Notes: generated by a model from the sequence alone, not told the origin. A stretch of 42,128 nt of DNA from Chromera velia (GCA_018398765.1 JAHBMJ010000119.1:5242-47369); one strand, 5' to 3'; positions 10,101 through 21,215 are shown, counted from the stretch's first letter. Program-made: numbers and translations.

Positions 10101-13100
10101 GCGTCACGGTCCCACCCATGTATCATGCTGATGCCCCCAAGAACCCAAGCGCTTTGATTTCTTTGCTTCCTCGTCTTTTACTCTTCAGGCAACTCCAACG
10201 GAGTCTCAGGAGGCGGTGCAAATGACGGGTGGAGCCTGAATGGGGGGGGAGGGAGCGTGGGCCTGCCCCCTCCCTCCGCCACGCCCCCTCCTTCCACTGA
10301 TCCCTGCGCGGGTGTGAGCTGTCCGAGGCAACAGTGCGCACCTTCGCAGGCTCTGGTCACCCCGGATGGCCTGTGTTGTCCCGTGTGCGGTCAGTTTTCC
10401 AATGCTGCAGTTCTCTATTTTATATCTGCTGCTTTGCGTCGCTCTCCTTTGGTATCGGTTTAAGGGGAAACCGATTATTTCGTCCGTGGAGTCAGTGCAG
10501 GTAGAGTACAGTCCGTCAAGAGAGGGTTGAAAAAGTCGAAACTGGGAATCTTTTATGCCGTATCATTCTATTCACTGCTCATCTCATGTTTTACGCCTGT
10601 CCCTCAATTCTTGGCGCAGTCGACGCTGGGGTCGCCGCACAACTCGGGTGGACCGCCGGGGGAATTCAGGCGGCGCAGGTGACTCCTGCACCAACTACAA
10701 CCACAACGACCACAACTACTACCACCACCACCACCACGACTCAGGCCGTGGTGTCTGGCTGCGGTCCCTGCGAGCCTTTCTTGTCGTGCTCTTCGGATGA
10801 GTTGGCCATGATCCTCCCAGGAGCCTGCTGTCCTGTCTGCAGTCAGTCACTTCTGCTTGTAATCTCTGCCTCTCTCTTTCGGCCTCTTAGTCTATTTATG
10901 AGTCAACGTTGCGGCATCCAGGAGATCAAGCCCTCCTTGATGGTACAGTTGAAGGCAGCAGGTTCTTTTCCCATCGCTTGGTCTTCTCTTCTCTTCTCTT
11001 CGTGTATCTAGTGACGTTGTCTCCAGCCAGAAAACACGAGAACGGGTGGATTTATCGATTTGCCAAAAGACTGATTAATTGAACCTTGCCTCATGACAGA
11101 TTTTCTGATAGACGTTTCACTCAACACACAAAAACCATTCCGGCCTGACTCGGCTCACCCACTGACCCCTCTTCTCTTCTCTTCTCTCCCCGCTCGTGCA
11201 GTCAACGTTGCAGCCATTCAGTACTTGCCTGAGGGGTCTAGAGTCGCCCCCACACAGCCATTCCCAGGAACAACCACGACCACAACAACCTCCCAAGCCT
11301 CCCCGAGTTTCAGCAGTCTTTCTGGACCCCCCCCTCCGGGCTGTGAGGCTGTCTTCTGTGAGCCTGTCAGGTGTACTGCAGGGGAGCTTGCCTTTCGACC
11401 AGAAGGACTCTGCTGTGAACTCTGCGGTCAGTCCTGTCGACTGCCTCGCTCCATTGCAGTTCAATCTGGGCCCTGCTGCTCAGGAATACATCTTGATGCC
11501 GTTGAGGAGGGCCGCAGCTTCTTTGTTGTCACACTGAGAGCAGTAACAGTTTGCACCTGCGGTTATCCTCCTGACCATTGAAGCACATACATTTAACTCT
11601 CTTTGCTCTTTTTTCTTTTCCTTCCTTCTTTCGCTCTCTTTATGTCCCTCAGGACCGACCGACCTCGTCATCCAGCTTCTGTCTCGTCAGAGTGGAATCC
11701 CCGCCACCACCACCACGACTACCACCACAACCACGCAAGCCCGTCCGCCCCCTCCTGCGCCTAGCGCCTCGAACTCGCGGTCCCCCGAATGTGCTGCCGT
11801 GACTTGTGAAAGCAACCAGAGGTGTCCTGCCGGGGAGATTCTGTTTCTCCCCGACGGCCTCTGCTGCCCCATGTGCGGAGACGAGAAGGTTGTGCGTGAC
11901 CTGTTCCCGGCGAACATCGTTCAACAACAGGTTCCACAACAACAGCCCTCTTGGCCCTCGAGTGGACAAGCGGGGGGCACCGGTGGCGTCCCCCCCGTGT
12001 CCCCCGAGTGCGCCGCCACCACATGTCCAAAGACTTGCCCTGCAGGACAAACGGGAATCACCAAAGCAGGAGAGTGTTGTCCGTTTTGCGGTCAGTCCCT
12101 TTGGAGCTTAGAGGGTGGCAAGAGGGGGAAGGTGAGAAGAGTTCGGGAAGAAAGGAGGGAGACCATTCTCTGTTAGAGAGTCTGTAACAGAGGGGAGTGT
12201 CCCTTTCTTTTGTCCCCACCATTGCTGTACCACTTGTGTGCCTCTCCCATTTTTACATTTGAGAAGGAGATCCCCTTGCGCTGCTTTCACCTGCAGTGCG
12301 GGACGAGGATCTTCTTCGGATTCTCCAGACAATGGGGGTGGACGTGTCCCCTGAGTCCCTCAAAGCTTTGGGACCGGTGAGTAAAGCTGAAGGAAGGAAG
12401 GAAGGAAGGAAGGGAGGGAAGTGAAATGAGTTTTTGCATCGTTTGCCAACAAGTTGAGTTTGCCGCCTGTGATCTGGCTGGGGTACGTCATTGGTCGTGT
12501 GCAAGCAATTCAAGCTGCAGAATGCTCTGGCGCAGTCTGTTGGTTTTTTTTCTCGCGAGGCATTCTCCCTTAATTCCTTTCAAGCACTCGCAGGCTCTGT
12601 CGTCTCTCCGTGACATTCCCTTTCCGGATTCCAGATCGTCTCTCCGTCTCTTTGCATGATAGCGTGCTTGCTTGCTTGCTTGCACCCATCGATGTATACG
12701 AAAGAGTTCCTGCCTGCCTGCCTGCCTGCCTCTCTGCCTGCCTGCAGGTGATCACGTTGCCCGAGGAAGACTCTCAGGGGCAAGGGTCCACGGGAGGATC
12801 CTTCTCTCCCTCCGCACCGACAGCAGCACCTGCACCGAGCACTCCTCCAGTGAGCAATTGGGACACTGAGCAACCGACGGAAGGTGGGTGCGGGAGTGAG
12901 TTTTGTTTAGTCGCAGATCGAATTTCAATGAATTAGGGGCCCCCCTTGTTGATTTCAGACCACCGTCTTTTCATGGGAAGATTGCGTGACAATTGTTTCG
13001 ACAAGAATCGCCGAAATGCGTGTGCTGTGTCCTTCCTTTCTTCCCGATTTCTTTTCATTCCATTGTCTTCTCCCTGCACACCCCTTCTGTTCAGCAAGAG

Positions 13101-13360
13101 GTCTCAAACCACTTCAATTGAATTCATTCATTCACCCGATTGAATATGCAGAGGAGGAGGAGGAGAGGAGGTCATCTGACGATGAGGACGAGGACGGGCT
13201 GAGTCTCTTGGAGAGACGTCGGAGACGAAAGGAGGAAGAGGAGCGGTTGGAAGAATTGGAGAAACAACGGCAGGAGGAGAGCGAATCGGATGGAGGGGGG
13301 TTGAACCTTTTCGATCGCGACAGGCGGGAAGGGGGAGGAGGGGGGTGGTTTAGTGATTGA
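3057..13360 (+). CDS. Secreted Kazal / pacifastin-like / half-VWC repeat protein, 25 exons
   Basis: Predicted extracellular protein of 1,255 residues, probably a multi-headed serine protease inhibitor or matrix protein. Exons: 3057-3162, 3248-3298, 3416-3437, 3598-3755, 4250-4346, 4673-5063, 5333-5391, 5619-5661, 5881-6184, 6471-6520, 6993-7186, 7502-7692, 7949-8136, 8465-8540, 8779-8907, 9410-9541, 9867-9914, 10077-10094, 10189-10389, 10620-10841, 11202-11426, 11653-12090, 12297-12376, 12748-12883, 13152-13360. All introns are GT-AG; the sum is 3,768 nt with no in-frame stop. Order: signal peptide, Kazal domain, six pacifastin-like modules joined by Ser, Gly and Thr/Pro linkers, eight half-VWC modules, then an acidic Arg/Glu tail ending WFSD. 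The start is the first ATG before a hydrophobic signal sequence; an upstream stop overlaps it. No transmembrane segment or GPI signal is seen. Exon joins were done by eye, so single junctions may be off by a few bases. Confidence 0.85.
3248..3690 (+). other. Kazal domain (agrin/follistatin type), exons 2-4
   Basis: Joined exons give CKKSC, then LCGSDGLTYENSC, then C-x6-C-x12-C. The block CGSDGxTYxNxC is the Kazal signature. The C-x6-C spacing fits the agrin/follistatin subtype rather than the short pancreatic type. Two introns interrupt the domain, one inside the Asp codon of CGSD and one in the codon before the fourth Cys. Confidence 0.88.
4142..4193. repeat. (GC)n-(GA)n compound repeat in intron 4
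   Basis: About 11 GC dinucleotides run directly into about 14 GA dinucleotides, some 55 bp before the exon 5 acceptor. Alternating GC can adopt Z-DNA and GA runs can form triplexes. Confidence 0.9.
4741..4784 (+). repeat. TCT/TTC trinucleotide tract coding for polyserine
   Basis: A nearly pure TCT array in exon 6 encodes a Ser run between Gly-rich spacers before the second pacifastin-like module. Being in frame, length changes alter linker length without breaking the frame. Confidence 0.88.
8120..12090 (+). other. Eight half-VWC modules, exons 13/14 to 22
   Basis: Repeated six-cysteine modules follow roughly C-x(3-4)-C-x(2-4)-C-x(10-16)-CC-x2-C-G and resemble the C-terminal half of von Willebrand factor type C domains. 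Ends: GSCCETCG (exon 14), GDCCPNCG (15), GQCCPVC (16), GLCCPVCG (19), GACCPVC (20), GLCCELCG (21), GLCCPMCG and GECCPFCG (both in 22). Most are followed by a short hydrophobic stretch such as VLRILAEY or VRDEDLLRIL and then a Thr/Pro linker. Exons 15-22 all begin and end in phase 1. Confidence 0.75.
12663..12747. repeat. TGCT/TGCC tetranucleotide tract abutting the exon 24 acceptor
   Basis: TGCT and TGCC repeats end at the cctgcag acceptor at 12747. The microsatellite therefore supplies the pyrimidine-rich part of the splice acceptor. Confidence 0.75.
13152..13360 (+). other. Charged C-terminal tail exon of the secreted protein
   Basis: The last exon encodes a Glu run, the acidic block SSDDEDEDG, an Arg/Glu-rich probable coiled coil (LLERRRRRKEEEERLEELEK) and a Gly-rich end GGGGGWFSD before TGA. 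It has no cysteine, unlike the rest of the protein. The reading frame continues directly from exon 24. Confidence 0.75.
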
Positions 13361-14721
13361 GGACGGAGTCTTTCCCGAATTTGGTCTAACTCGTCCTTCG
13401 CCCGGTTTGTCGAAATGTCGGCCTTGCAACCAAGCGAGCCCAGCGACTAGAAGCGAGCTCGCAGTTGAGAATGAAAATTAGAGTCGAACTGATTGCTCCA
13501 TTTGCTGAATCGAAGTCATTATTTTAAAACTCATCAAAAGAGAGAAGGGGGTTGCCGGCAATTCTGCGGGACATTGGGTGGTCGGGAGACCTTGAGAGAT
13601 AAAACTCGTCGGCGAGCTTTGGTATCAGCCAGGAGCTAGCATGCCAAAATGGGGACGCGCGGGCTGTCTCTATGTAAGGCTTGAATGAAATGCATGTTTT
13701 GTAGATTGTTTATCGCATAGTGAAACCTTGTGATGTAATAGCTTTATCATTATTTCAATTTGTTTTATAGATATAATGAATATTATTTTTGTACACAAAG
13801 ATTCCTTGATAAAGCTGTTATACATCATTGCATGATTGATTGATTCATTCATTCTTATAGGTAGGTTTTTGACAGTTTAGCCTTTTAGTACTGTTTACGT
13901 TGCTATTGTTAGTCCAGGTAAATTTCTTTGTATTTCATTAGAGATTTATCGGCCAAAAACTATGTAAGGCCCATTAAAGTACTTTTTGGTAGGTTTTTGC
14001 TGATTGAGGCAATGCTATTCAATACTATTGAACATTTGATGAGCGCCGAAGGCGCTTAGCACCTGAGCCTCAGCTGTTAATTCTATAGTGTTACACAGTG
14101 ATGATCGTGTTATACGTCGTGTTTATTTTGATTGATACTGATTCACGTGTACTACTTAAGTAAGGCTTATGGTCCAAGTTATGAAGCCTATTTCAATGCC
14201 TTCAATCGGAGCTCTAATAAAAAAATGGGTAGCGCCACGCAGGGATTTTGAGGGGTTTAGACAGTTTTTGAATGAAACCGAGCCTTAGAATGTAAATTTA
14301 GAAATTAAGATGCCACTTTTGGCTTTCAAATGCGACTAGTATTTAACCCGGCTCCTGCAGGCCACCTGGCTTGAAAATGACTAGGAAATTTGTCCGAGCT
14401 AATATGTGTGACGCGGAAAGCTATCTCGCGGGCCCAGAAATCGATCTCATGCGATCGTCATGCCAAAAGATCTGACAAAGACTCTGTGGATCTGAACACT
14501 TGCTGGCTGTGCAGTGTCCTGAAAGTACAAATGCAGAGTGCTGAGTGATTGGCTCCAGTCTCGCAGTCCGCTTTGAGGTGAAGGCGCGGTACTGCGTCAG
14601 CTGTACGCTTCTCAGGGAGCCTCCTTCTGTTTGCCGTCTCGATACGTCTCTGCGACGTTAGAAACCACCAGACTGAGCAAGAGTCCAAAAGGCGTGCTGC
14701 TTGGTCTTTTCCCACTTTGAC
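13361..14721. other. Intergenic region, AT-rich in its right half
   Basis: This lies between the secreted-protein stop and the ankyrin-gene start. No gene is recognised. From about 13640 the sequence is AT-rich. The hairpin CTCG-TCGG-CGAG is at 13605-13616 and the mini-hairpin AGCGCC-GAA-GGCGCT at 14042-14056. The promoter of the ankyrin gene should lie in the last few hundred bases. Confidence 0.6.
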
Positions 14722-17700
14722 ATGTTAGGGAAGAAGAGGGGATCGAGGGGAGTGTGTGCCCCCGAGACATTCACACCAGTCGTGAGGGGGCGGAAGAACC
14801 AAAACATGACTCCTCAGCAGTCTCCGACAACATCTACTCATCCAAATGTTCGTCGGAAGTCTCCTCGACTCGGCAAACACCAACAGGCCCAGTCCTCCCA
14901 TTCTTCACAGCACAGCTCTGGGCAGAAAAAGGACAAAGAGACGGACAAGAAGGGCCCCAATCCCTTCTTCCGATTGTCCCCAGAGTCTCCGATCGTTTGC
15001 AAAGGCCTGCTTCCTTTCATAGGAAACCAGCGAGTCTTCATTCTCCGTCACGTCTCTGAGAACATGAAGAAATGGGCAAGGGCCGTGGAAGCAGACTTCA
15101 ATACCTGCTACCTGACTGTCACTGAGTCCCTCCCTTTGCTCCACTGGTGTCTTTCCCTTCCGCGCAAACCAGACGCAGAGAAACTCGTCTTTGCAGCATA
15201 CTGCTCAGGCGTCTCCGAAGTCATCGAGGCTTTGCAAGAGCGTGAAGACTTTCAGATCCACAAAGGAAAGATGGAGCTGAAACGAATCTCCCCAAAGTAC
15301 TCAAATGCCTCAGTAAAGAAGTGCTTTCTGTGGCTGTCCGCTCTGTGCGGTGCAGCTGCAGGAGGCCAAGCAGAGACCTTCCGCCTCCTGTACCACCAAA
15401 AGAAGTGGAATCCGCAGTCCTCTGACGGCGACCTCAGGCTTTGGTTGCGCGTCTTTCAGACTGCAGTCCAAGCAGCCAACCCTGAAGTCCTGGACACGCT
15501 CTTCACCTCCGACAGCAAAGGCTCCCCCCTCACGCTCTCCCCTCTGCACAGACTCGTCTGGTGGGGAGACATGCTGAACTCCCCGCCGGATTTCTGGGAG
15601 ACGGAGTTGATCTACAAGCGCAAGGAGACGGCCAACGACACGTTCATTGTCAGGGCACTTCACGGAGATTTCAAGGGGACCGTCGAGGACCTGTTCAAGC
15701 AGGGCGGCGGCCGAGGTCCTCAAACCCTCTCCGCGTATCTTGTCAGAGACGCGATCAGTGCCGCACTGGCCGGGGGGAGAATGGAGACGGCCGAGGCTCT
15801 GCTCTCGTGGGCAAAGGAGCAGGCAAGGAAAATGGATGAGGAGACGGACGGAAGCGGGGGGGCGATGGGGGGCAGCGAGACGGATGGGACAGTCACGGAG
15901 GTGGGCTCCTTGGCTCAGTCGGACAACGGGCAAACAGGGGGGGGGAGCGGGAGTGAGAGCGGGGACGATTGGATGACGACGGTGCGAAGCTCTGGTGCAT
16001 CCCCCATCCCTCAGAGAGGGTTTCCTACTCAGGTATGTTTGTCTTTCTGTCTGTTTGTCTGTCTGTCTGTGTCTGTCTGTGTGTATGTATCTGTTTATCT
16101 TTGCTTCTCTGGTAGTTTCTCGCTTGTTCGTTTCCGTTGCCGTCCGAAAACACGCGAAGGGTCAGGCAGGAAAATTTGTCGATGGCCTGGTCTTCTCAAG
16201 TCGAAACACCGTGTTTACCAATTTCTGAATGCCAGTCTCAATGTTTGTGTATGAAATTTCCATATCCCACAATTTATTTTTCCTGTCTCTCCAACCTGGG
16301 CATGTTCCGCCTTTACCTTTTGATGACTCGCGTCGACCCTTTGTCTTCGACTGTTTTCTACCGCTTTCTGCTCTCCTCAATCGGTGTGTCTCTCTGAAAA
16401 GAGGATTTGCTTGTGTGTCTTTTTTCCTTCGTTTCTTCCTTGGTTTCCCTTCTTTCCCTCCCTCTCTTTCTGTGCAGGTCGCTGCAGAGTTTGGTCGACT
16501 GGACTGCCTCGTCTGGCTCCGGTCGGCGGAGCCTCAGCCCTTCCAGTGGGGTCCCTCTGTGTGCGAACGCGCCGCCGCCAACGGACATCTCGACGTGCTC
16601 CAATGGCTCAGAGGGCAATCGCCCCCCTGTCCGTGGACAGCAGCTACAGTGGAGGCCGCAGCGGGGAAGGGATTCGTGGACGTCGTTCAGTGGGCCACTA
16701 CCGATGCCTCCCCCTCCCTGTCTGCGTCGTCGCTCTCCGTGACGATGGCAGCCGAGGGGGGGCACCTGGAGGTCCTGAAAGTCCTCAAGAGAGTGAGGGG
16801 ACAGGACGTGAAACCCCCCAAGGAAGCTGTGAAGAAGGCACTCGAGGGCAGTCACTGGAGCTCCGCGAATTTCCTCCTTCGGTTGGTTTCTCATTTTGTA
16901 TTTCTTTCTCTCCTCCTCTCTTTCTCTGTCTGTTGCCCGTCAGCCTGTAGTAGTGATATCTGAGTGACGAGAGAGCGAGCGGGTGAGGGAGGAAAAGAAA
17001 GGCGGATCAGTGGATGTATAGACTGATCAGGCTCCTTCGATTGGAATGAATTCACTTCTCAGCCTCTCATACAGTCAAGAATAATTTTGGCCCTTCGCAC
17101 TTTCTTCAATGGGACAGACCCCACTCAAGTGGTCTCTACCACTCTACTCCGATTGCATGGCTAGACTAAGTCTGTCTGGCTGTCTATACGCATAACCTTA
17201 AGCAACCCCATCTGCCCTCTGGGTGTTTTTCTGTGTCTGTCTGTCTGCCTGCCTGCCTGCCTGCCTGCCTGTCTCTCTGTCTCTGTCTGCCTGTCTGTCT
17301 GTCTGTGGGCGCAACTACATGCAGGTGGGGCGGGTCCTCCCTCCGCGAGGCTCTGGAGAACTCCGGTGAGATTGGGAACCTGGTGGCGTCCCTCGCCAAG
17401 TGGGCCCAGAGGCCGCCTGTGCAGTTCCCCTTCCGTCACTCTGCAGACGGTCCCTTGGAGGGGCTGCAGCTGGGGGGGGTGATTCCTGGAGAGAACCTCT
17501 GTCGGACATTCGAAGGCTGGAAGGAGGCAGGGGAGCGACGGCTGAAGGGGCTCGTGTTTGTGGACAAGTGGCTGGTCCTGAGGGGATCCCGGCCTAGTGT
17601 GACGCAGTCGATCAAGAGGGCCGACGTGGAAGCGTTGACCCAGGGACTGACAAAGAGGGGCGAGAAGAGATTCTCCTCGATGCTGTGCCGGTGGCAGCAG

Positions 17701-17763
17701 AGCATCGCTCCTCCCTCCTCGGCCTCATCCTCGAGTCGGGGAGGGGGGAAGGGAGGAAACTAG
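14722..17763 (+). CDS. Ankyrin-like repeat protein, 3 exons
   Basis: Predicted 717-residue cytosolic or nuclear protein, probably a protein-interaction scaffold. Exons 14722-16032, 16478-16881, 17325-17763, all GT-AG, no in-frame stop, ending TAG. The start is the first ATG of the frame (MLGKKRG). The N-terminal 90 residues are Ser/Gln/Lys-rich. GLLPFIGNQRVFILRHVSEN at about residue 95 resembles a divergent F-box-like helix pair. The middle has helical repeats of weak ankyrin character. Exon 2 holds the clearest repeats: AAEFGRLDCLVWLRS, AAANGHLDVLQWLRG, AAGKGFVDVVQWATT, AAEGGHLEVLKVLKR. This AAxxGHLxVLxWL style is common in protist and giant-virus ankyrin proteins. The C-terminal 145 residues are unassigned and end in a Ser- and Gly-rich stretch. 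No catalytic motif is seen, and the partner is unknown. Confidence 0.82.
16043..16095. repeat. TGTC microsatellite just after the ankyrin exon 1 donor
   Basis: TGTC and TGTG repeats begin about ten bases after the GT of intron 1 of the ankyrin-like gene. Confidence 0.8.
17232..17312. repeat. TGTC/TGCC microsatellite before the ankyrin exon 3 acceptor
   Basis: Runs of TGTC and TGCC occupy the end of intron 2, about 12 bases before the acceptor at 17324, and act as its pyrimidine-rich region. Confidence 0.8.
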
Positions 17764-17854
17764 ATTTGAGGAGGATTGGCCGGTAGGTAGAGAGAAAGTG
17801 TATGGATGTACTGGACTCTTCTTTGCATGGGCGTCTTTCGATTGCTTTGAGGGG

Positions 17855-17955
17855 NNNNNNNNNNNNNNNNNNNNNNNNNNNNNNNNNNNNNNNNNNNNNN
17901 NNNNNNNNNNNNNNNNNNNNNNNNNNNNNNNNNNNNNNNGGGGGGGGGGGGGGGG
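17855..17955. other. Assembly gap (85 N) and flanking poly-G
   Basis: N fills 17855-17939. Four G precede it and 16 G follow it (17940-17955). The gap therefore lies in or beside a poly-G tract that probably blocked sequencing. Confidence 0.95.
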
Positions 17956-18786
17956 TGCTTTACGAAAGTCTGGACAGATGCATGGAGGCGAGAAAGACAA
18001 GAAAGAAAATGCTGAAATCGAGTTTGGGTGACCGACTAGGTTGCTGTGAAGAAGTGTGGAGGATATATCGAGAAGCAAAAAATCTAAGAAGAGAAAGAGG
18101 CTGGGCGGCCGGGCGAAATGATGGGTGTCTGAGTGATGGAGACGAGCCGAACAAAGCAGTCGATCAAACGGAAACCAGACAGACTGTTTGTTCGTTTCTG
18201 AATGGGGAGACGATGTCAGTGATTCCTTCCTTTTTTTTTTTTTTTCGCAATCGTTCAACAGACAGACAGACTCGCACAAAAGAAAGACAATAGATATGCA
18301 AAAACAATGGGGGGTTCTGCTTTCTTTCTTTTCTGGTGAGGTGCCCTCTGGAAAGGAACAGATAGATGCAGATGTATTTATAGATCAAGAGGAAAAAGAC
18401 GTCTGGAAATAGAAGTGTATGATGGAAACGATCCCAAATGCATGTATTTGAATCTGCCTCTTCTCTTCTCTTCTCTTTTCTTCTGTTCCCTCCGTCTCTT
18501 CAAATTTCATGTCATTGATGTTTTTTCCTTTTGTTCATTTCCTTTCTTCTTTTGTGAAACCTTGTTCTTGCTGGAAATCTTGTGGGGTGGTGGGCGGGTA
18601 TTCTTTCATTGAAGAAAAGACCAAAGCAAAGCACGGGTCTTTTTGACAGCATGCGTTCTTATTCCTCTTCCTTCTTCCTTTTCGTTTCCGTCTTTTTTGT
18701 CCTGCATGCATGCTCACCCTCACAATCATTGTTTCAGAGTCCAACAGACAAGCAGCGAACCGGGGGGAGCTGGTTCATCGCTGGAA

Positions 18787-18826
18787 TGAGTGAGTGAGCG
18801 AGTGAGTGAGTGAGTTGAGTGAGTGG
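18787..18826. repeat. (GAGT)n microsatellite
   Basis: Imperfect GAGT repeats; no coding content. Confidence 0.8.
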
Positions 18827-18968
18827 GTTGACTGGATGCTTTTGGTGGCTGTCAACAGACACCGTCCGTCCGAGCTTCGTTGCGTCGATACAGTGATTGA
18901 GTGGTTGTGCTGAGGAGGAGCTTCTTGGGGGAGGGGGGTGTCAAAGGAAATGAGTAGGGTCTGCATGC

Positions 18969-18992
18969 TTGATTGATTGATTGATTGATTGC
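18969..18992. repeat. (GATT)n microsatellite
   Basis: About six GATT units. The same unit recurs at 38056-38084. Confidence 0.85.
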
Positions 18993-20049
18993 ATTCACAT
19001 GAATGGATTGTGCCTGTGTCTGTCTGCCTACTCTTTTGTTTGTCAGTCGCGTACCTCTTCTTTCTCCTTTTTCGATCGGCTTGGAAGAGAAATGCACGGA
19101 GACAGCCAGAGACAGTGACAGAAAGGTGGGAGTGCACACATCTCTCGCCCCAGGTGTGATTTCATTGCTCTCTCCTACTCACTCACACTCTTTCATGTTC
19201 TTCTCCGTCTTCCTTTCTTTGAAACGTTTTTTTGGCAAGGTGCAACGTGAATGAATGCAAAAGAGTGACAAAACATGACTTCCATTTCTCTCGTGACAGC
19301 TTCATTAAGTCGGCACGACCATTTTTTGACGTTGCCTTTTTGCATCATCATTATCGTCAACATTAGTAGAGCTGTACCCAGATTCCTCTTGCAGACTTGG
19401 ATGGAGAGAGAAGATGGGCTTAGAGAGTGAGGAAGAGAAACTGAGGGAGGAAGAAAAAGGAGTTCATACCCCCCTCCCCCCTCTCTCTGCTCGAGCTCTT
19501 CGCAAGTCGACCTGTTCTTCTCTCTTCCCCTAGCCCTTCTCCCTGCCGTCTCGCGTGGCTGGCTGGATTTTCTCGTTCCCTTCTCCACTCATATTATCCA
19601 AAAAAACTTTCAGGGTTGTAGTCAGGATCCGCAGCGAGGGGGTCCTGATGGTGCACAGAGGGGGGGGATGGGAGATCGAGCACTCGAGAAAGGCTGAATA
19701 AACGGAAAAAATAGGGTACAGTTGAGGGAAGAAGAGAAGATACAACATCGAAAGGAAGGAGCAGGTGATAATCGAAGACGAAATAAGTTAAAGGAGAGTT
19801 CGGCAATGAAAGGAAACCGGGCCCAAAGCGAAGCAATCGAAGCAGACGTCGAGGCAAATGAAGGACGGACAGATAGGGAGGGAGAGCGAGACGGTCGTCT
19901 GCGAGTCAACTGCAGAGGCTGTTTGTCTGTCTGGTCGGAGAATCAATCCACTTCAGATTGACTGCCTCTCTGACTGCATGTGGTCAGCTTGTAGTCAGTC
20001 AGTCAGAAGGGGGGGATGATTAGGACTTGCCTGTATTCCCACTCGTTTG

Positions 20050-20091
<42 letters not shown>

Positions 20092-20095
20092 TCTC
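20050..20095. repeat. (CT)n microsatellite
   Basis: A CT run of about 46 bases with two interruptions. Confidence 0.85.
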
Positions 20096-20339
20096 TTCCT
20101 TCTCCCACGGAACGATTGCATCACATCGCTGGCCGTTGGTGTGAATGTATGAACATGATACGAGTGAATGAATATGTGACTGTTTGGCTGCAGACGGTAT
20201 GCACAGGCATTTGGCTGTACTCTTGTCTGACAAAAGCCCCTCCCTCCTTTTCTTCAGTGCTTCCTGCCTGCCTGCCTACCTGCATGCCTTGTACGATAGA
20301 TCGAAGATGGATTACATGCAATGTCATGTGAAATTGCAC

Positions 20340-21215
20340 GGTGTTTATGTCATATTCTACTAATTTTCACAATTTTTATCTGAAAAAAAAAACTCTTTTC
20401 TCCACCTGATTCGATAATGTTTTACTCGTAGATTTAATGCATGGTGAAAGCAATGCATACAATATAGCATTAAATGTATGTTACATGGCTTATAGATACT
20501 AGGTTTGAATCCTGATACGTGTAAACATGTATTTACCAAGATGAAAGCGCGTTAAAGCGCGTCACTAAAACACTAGCTAAAATAGCCAGTAAAATGAAAA
20601 AAATGAGGAAAAGAGTCAAAGACTTATATACTACTCAGTAGTAGTATAGTTAGAAATCTGGTTCTAGATCTGGTTAGAGATCTGCCAGTGGTTAAAAATA
20701 TAGTTCTAGATATAGTTTAAAACTTGTTTTACTAGAGTAACAATTCAATTGAATTTCATGTACTTGAAAAGAGCAAATCTCAGCAAAATCAATCGTAATC
20801 GATTCTAGGATCCGACTTAGACTCGATCATGTAGTCCTTCCGGATATAAGCCTAGCCTGAGGTACATATTGAAGCTGCTAGTGAAGCTGGCTAGCTGCTA
20901 GGCTAGCTGGTTGGTTAAATTCGAAGAACAGTACTGTATGTGGCTACCGATGGTGTACACCTTTTCTAGGTAGTGGACCGCGGGGGCATCTAGAAGATAA
21001 ATCCTAGCATAGAAATCCCACATCTTATCATATCTATGAAAAAATGATTTTTTTTTCCTAGTTTTTTCTAGAAGTTTTTTTTTTAATTCTTCTAGTTGTT
21101 ACTAGAAATTTAAAGCGGTGCTTCAGTTTTTTCATGAAGTTTACCGATGAAAAGCGGTCTTTCAGCTAGTGTTTCAGTAGTTCAAATTAAGTTGCACATA
21201 TATGACCTTGTCACC
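20340..21215. other. AT-rich island with B-box-like motif and GCGC direct repeat
   Basis: Base composition drops sharply to AT-rich compared with both flanks. It contains the B-box-like CTAGGTTTGAATCC (20499-20512), a repeated AAAGCGCGT at about 20545-20560, and many short tagat/ctaga repeats. No coding frame of note. It resembles the other AT-rich islands in composition. Confidence 0.5.

Noticed and set aside
15310-15933. 207-codon minus-strand open frame
   Set aside because: Antisense shadow of exon 1 of the ankyrin-like gene, whose plus-strand reading is supported by repeats and splicing.
19193-19909. Overlapping minus-strand frames of 87-131 codons
   Set aside because: Purine/pyrimidine strand bias gives Ser/Phe/Leu- or Arg/Glu-rich nonsense without motifs.
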